From positions 1 to 50,965 of the forward strand of contig JALHMM010000042.1 of assembly GCA_022844045.1 (NCBI GenBank): a stretch of 50,965 nt of DNA, in the 5' to 3' direction. The notes below the pieces were generated by a model. The model made no database searches. It saw only the letters and a list, made by a program, of their open reading frames with translations, and was not told the origin of the DNA. Both the position numbers and the translations under genes were made by a program. This document shows, piece after piece, positions 50,955 through 50,965 of the stretch (position 1 is the stretch's first letter; every line of letters starts with the position of its first letter). This stretch comes from Reyranellaceae bacterium. GTDB lineage: Bacteria > Pseudomonadota > Alphaproteobacteria > Reyranellales > Reyranellaceae.

Positions 50955-50965
50955 ATGCGCAAGTT
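50955..50965 (+). CDS. possible start of a plus-strand gene, 3' end outside window
   Basis: An ATG at 50955 is preceded by GGGAG (50944-50948) at good spacing and opens M-R-K before the window ends. Only four codons are visible. It would be divergent from the binding-protein operon. No identity can be given. Confidence 0.35.

Overview
The window is chromosomal DNA from a high-GC alphaproteobacterium. The support is: a glnK-amtB pair next to a TorF-type porin, an alphaproteobacterial Tim44-like gene beside mltA, an HspQ gene, a DUF6356 gene, a UbiH-type flavin hydroxylase and many periplasmic binding-protein transporters. Genes are tightly packed with frequent 1-4 nt start/stop overlaps. No integrase, transposase, CRISPR array or rRNA was seen. 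The genus cannot be fixed from this sequence alone; a Rhodospirillales- or Reyranella-like soil or freshwater bacterium would fit.

Layout. 1-1.7 kb: nitrogen-control locus, with amtB (5' end only) and glnK on the minus strand, divergent from a porin that has a near-perfect sigma-54 promoter. 1.7-8.4 kb: mixed single genes (UbiH-like hydroxylase, cupin, AsnC regulator, DUF6356, two alpha/beta hydrolases, OsmC, YeeE/YedE transporter) and a fragment of a HigA-like antitoxin. 8.4-14.2 kb: msrB, a radical-SAM aminomutase co-translated with a TPR protein, then minus-strand groups ridA/88-aa protein/FHA protein and yggT/DUF167/folD, ending at tRNA-Ala(CGC). 14.5-26.9 kb, all plus strand: a complete oligopeptide-type ABC transporter with two tandem binding proteins, then a polar-amino-acid ABC transporter followed by a creatininase-family amidase and an aspartoacylase/succinylglutamate desuccinylase-like enzyme, which together look like uptake plus hydrolysis of an amide or N-acyl compound. 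26.9-39.7 kb, all minus strand: oxidoreductase, metallo-beta-lactamase-fold hydrolase, methyltransferase, membrane adenylate cyclase, Tim44-like protein, mltA, lutABC (lactate oxidation), a second methyltransferase, two family-3 binding proteins and a secreted protein of unknown role. 39.8-44 kb: hspQ, a secreted histidine phosphatase, a small secreted cysteine-containing protein, and a divergent pair of a ferritin-like diiron protein and a flavin/2Fe-2S reductase that looks like an oxygenase and its electron donor. 44-50.9 kb, minus strand: an isolated phage terminase small subunit, a CNNM/CBS membrane protein, and an oligopeptide-type ABC cluster (two permeases, a small membrane protein, a large binding protein) with no ATPase in view.

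Two families of intergenic palindromic repeats occur three times each: a 67-87 bp element with arms like TGTCATCCCGAGC, and a roughly 128 bp element with arms like ACCTTCCCCC. Most copies lie inside or at the ends of transporter operons. One copy of the second family sits at the 5' end of a binding-protein gene and complicates its start.

The observations most worth follow-up are the diiron/reductase pair, the ABC-creatininase-desuccinylase cluster, the sigma-54-driven porin, the attachment of a methyltransferase and two binding proteins to lutABC, and the intra-operon repeats. All functional roles are inferred from motifs and gene order; no database search was possible.
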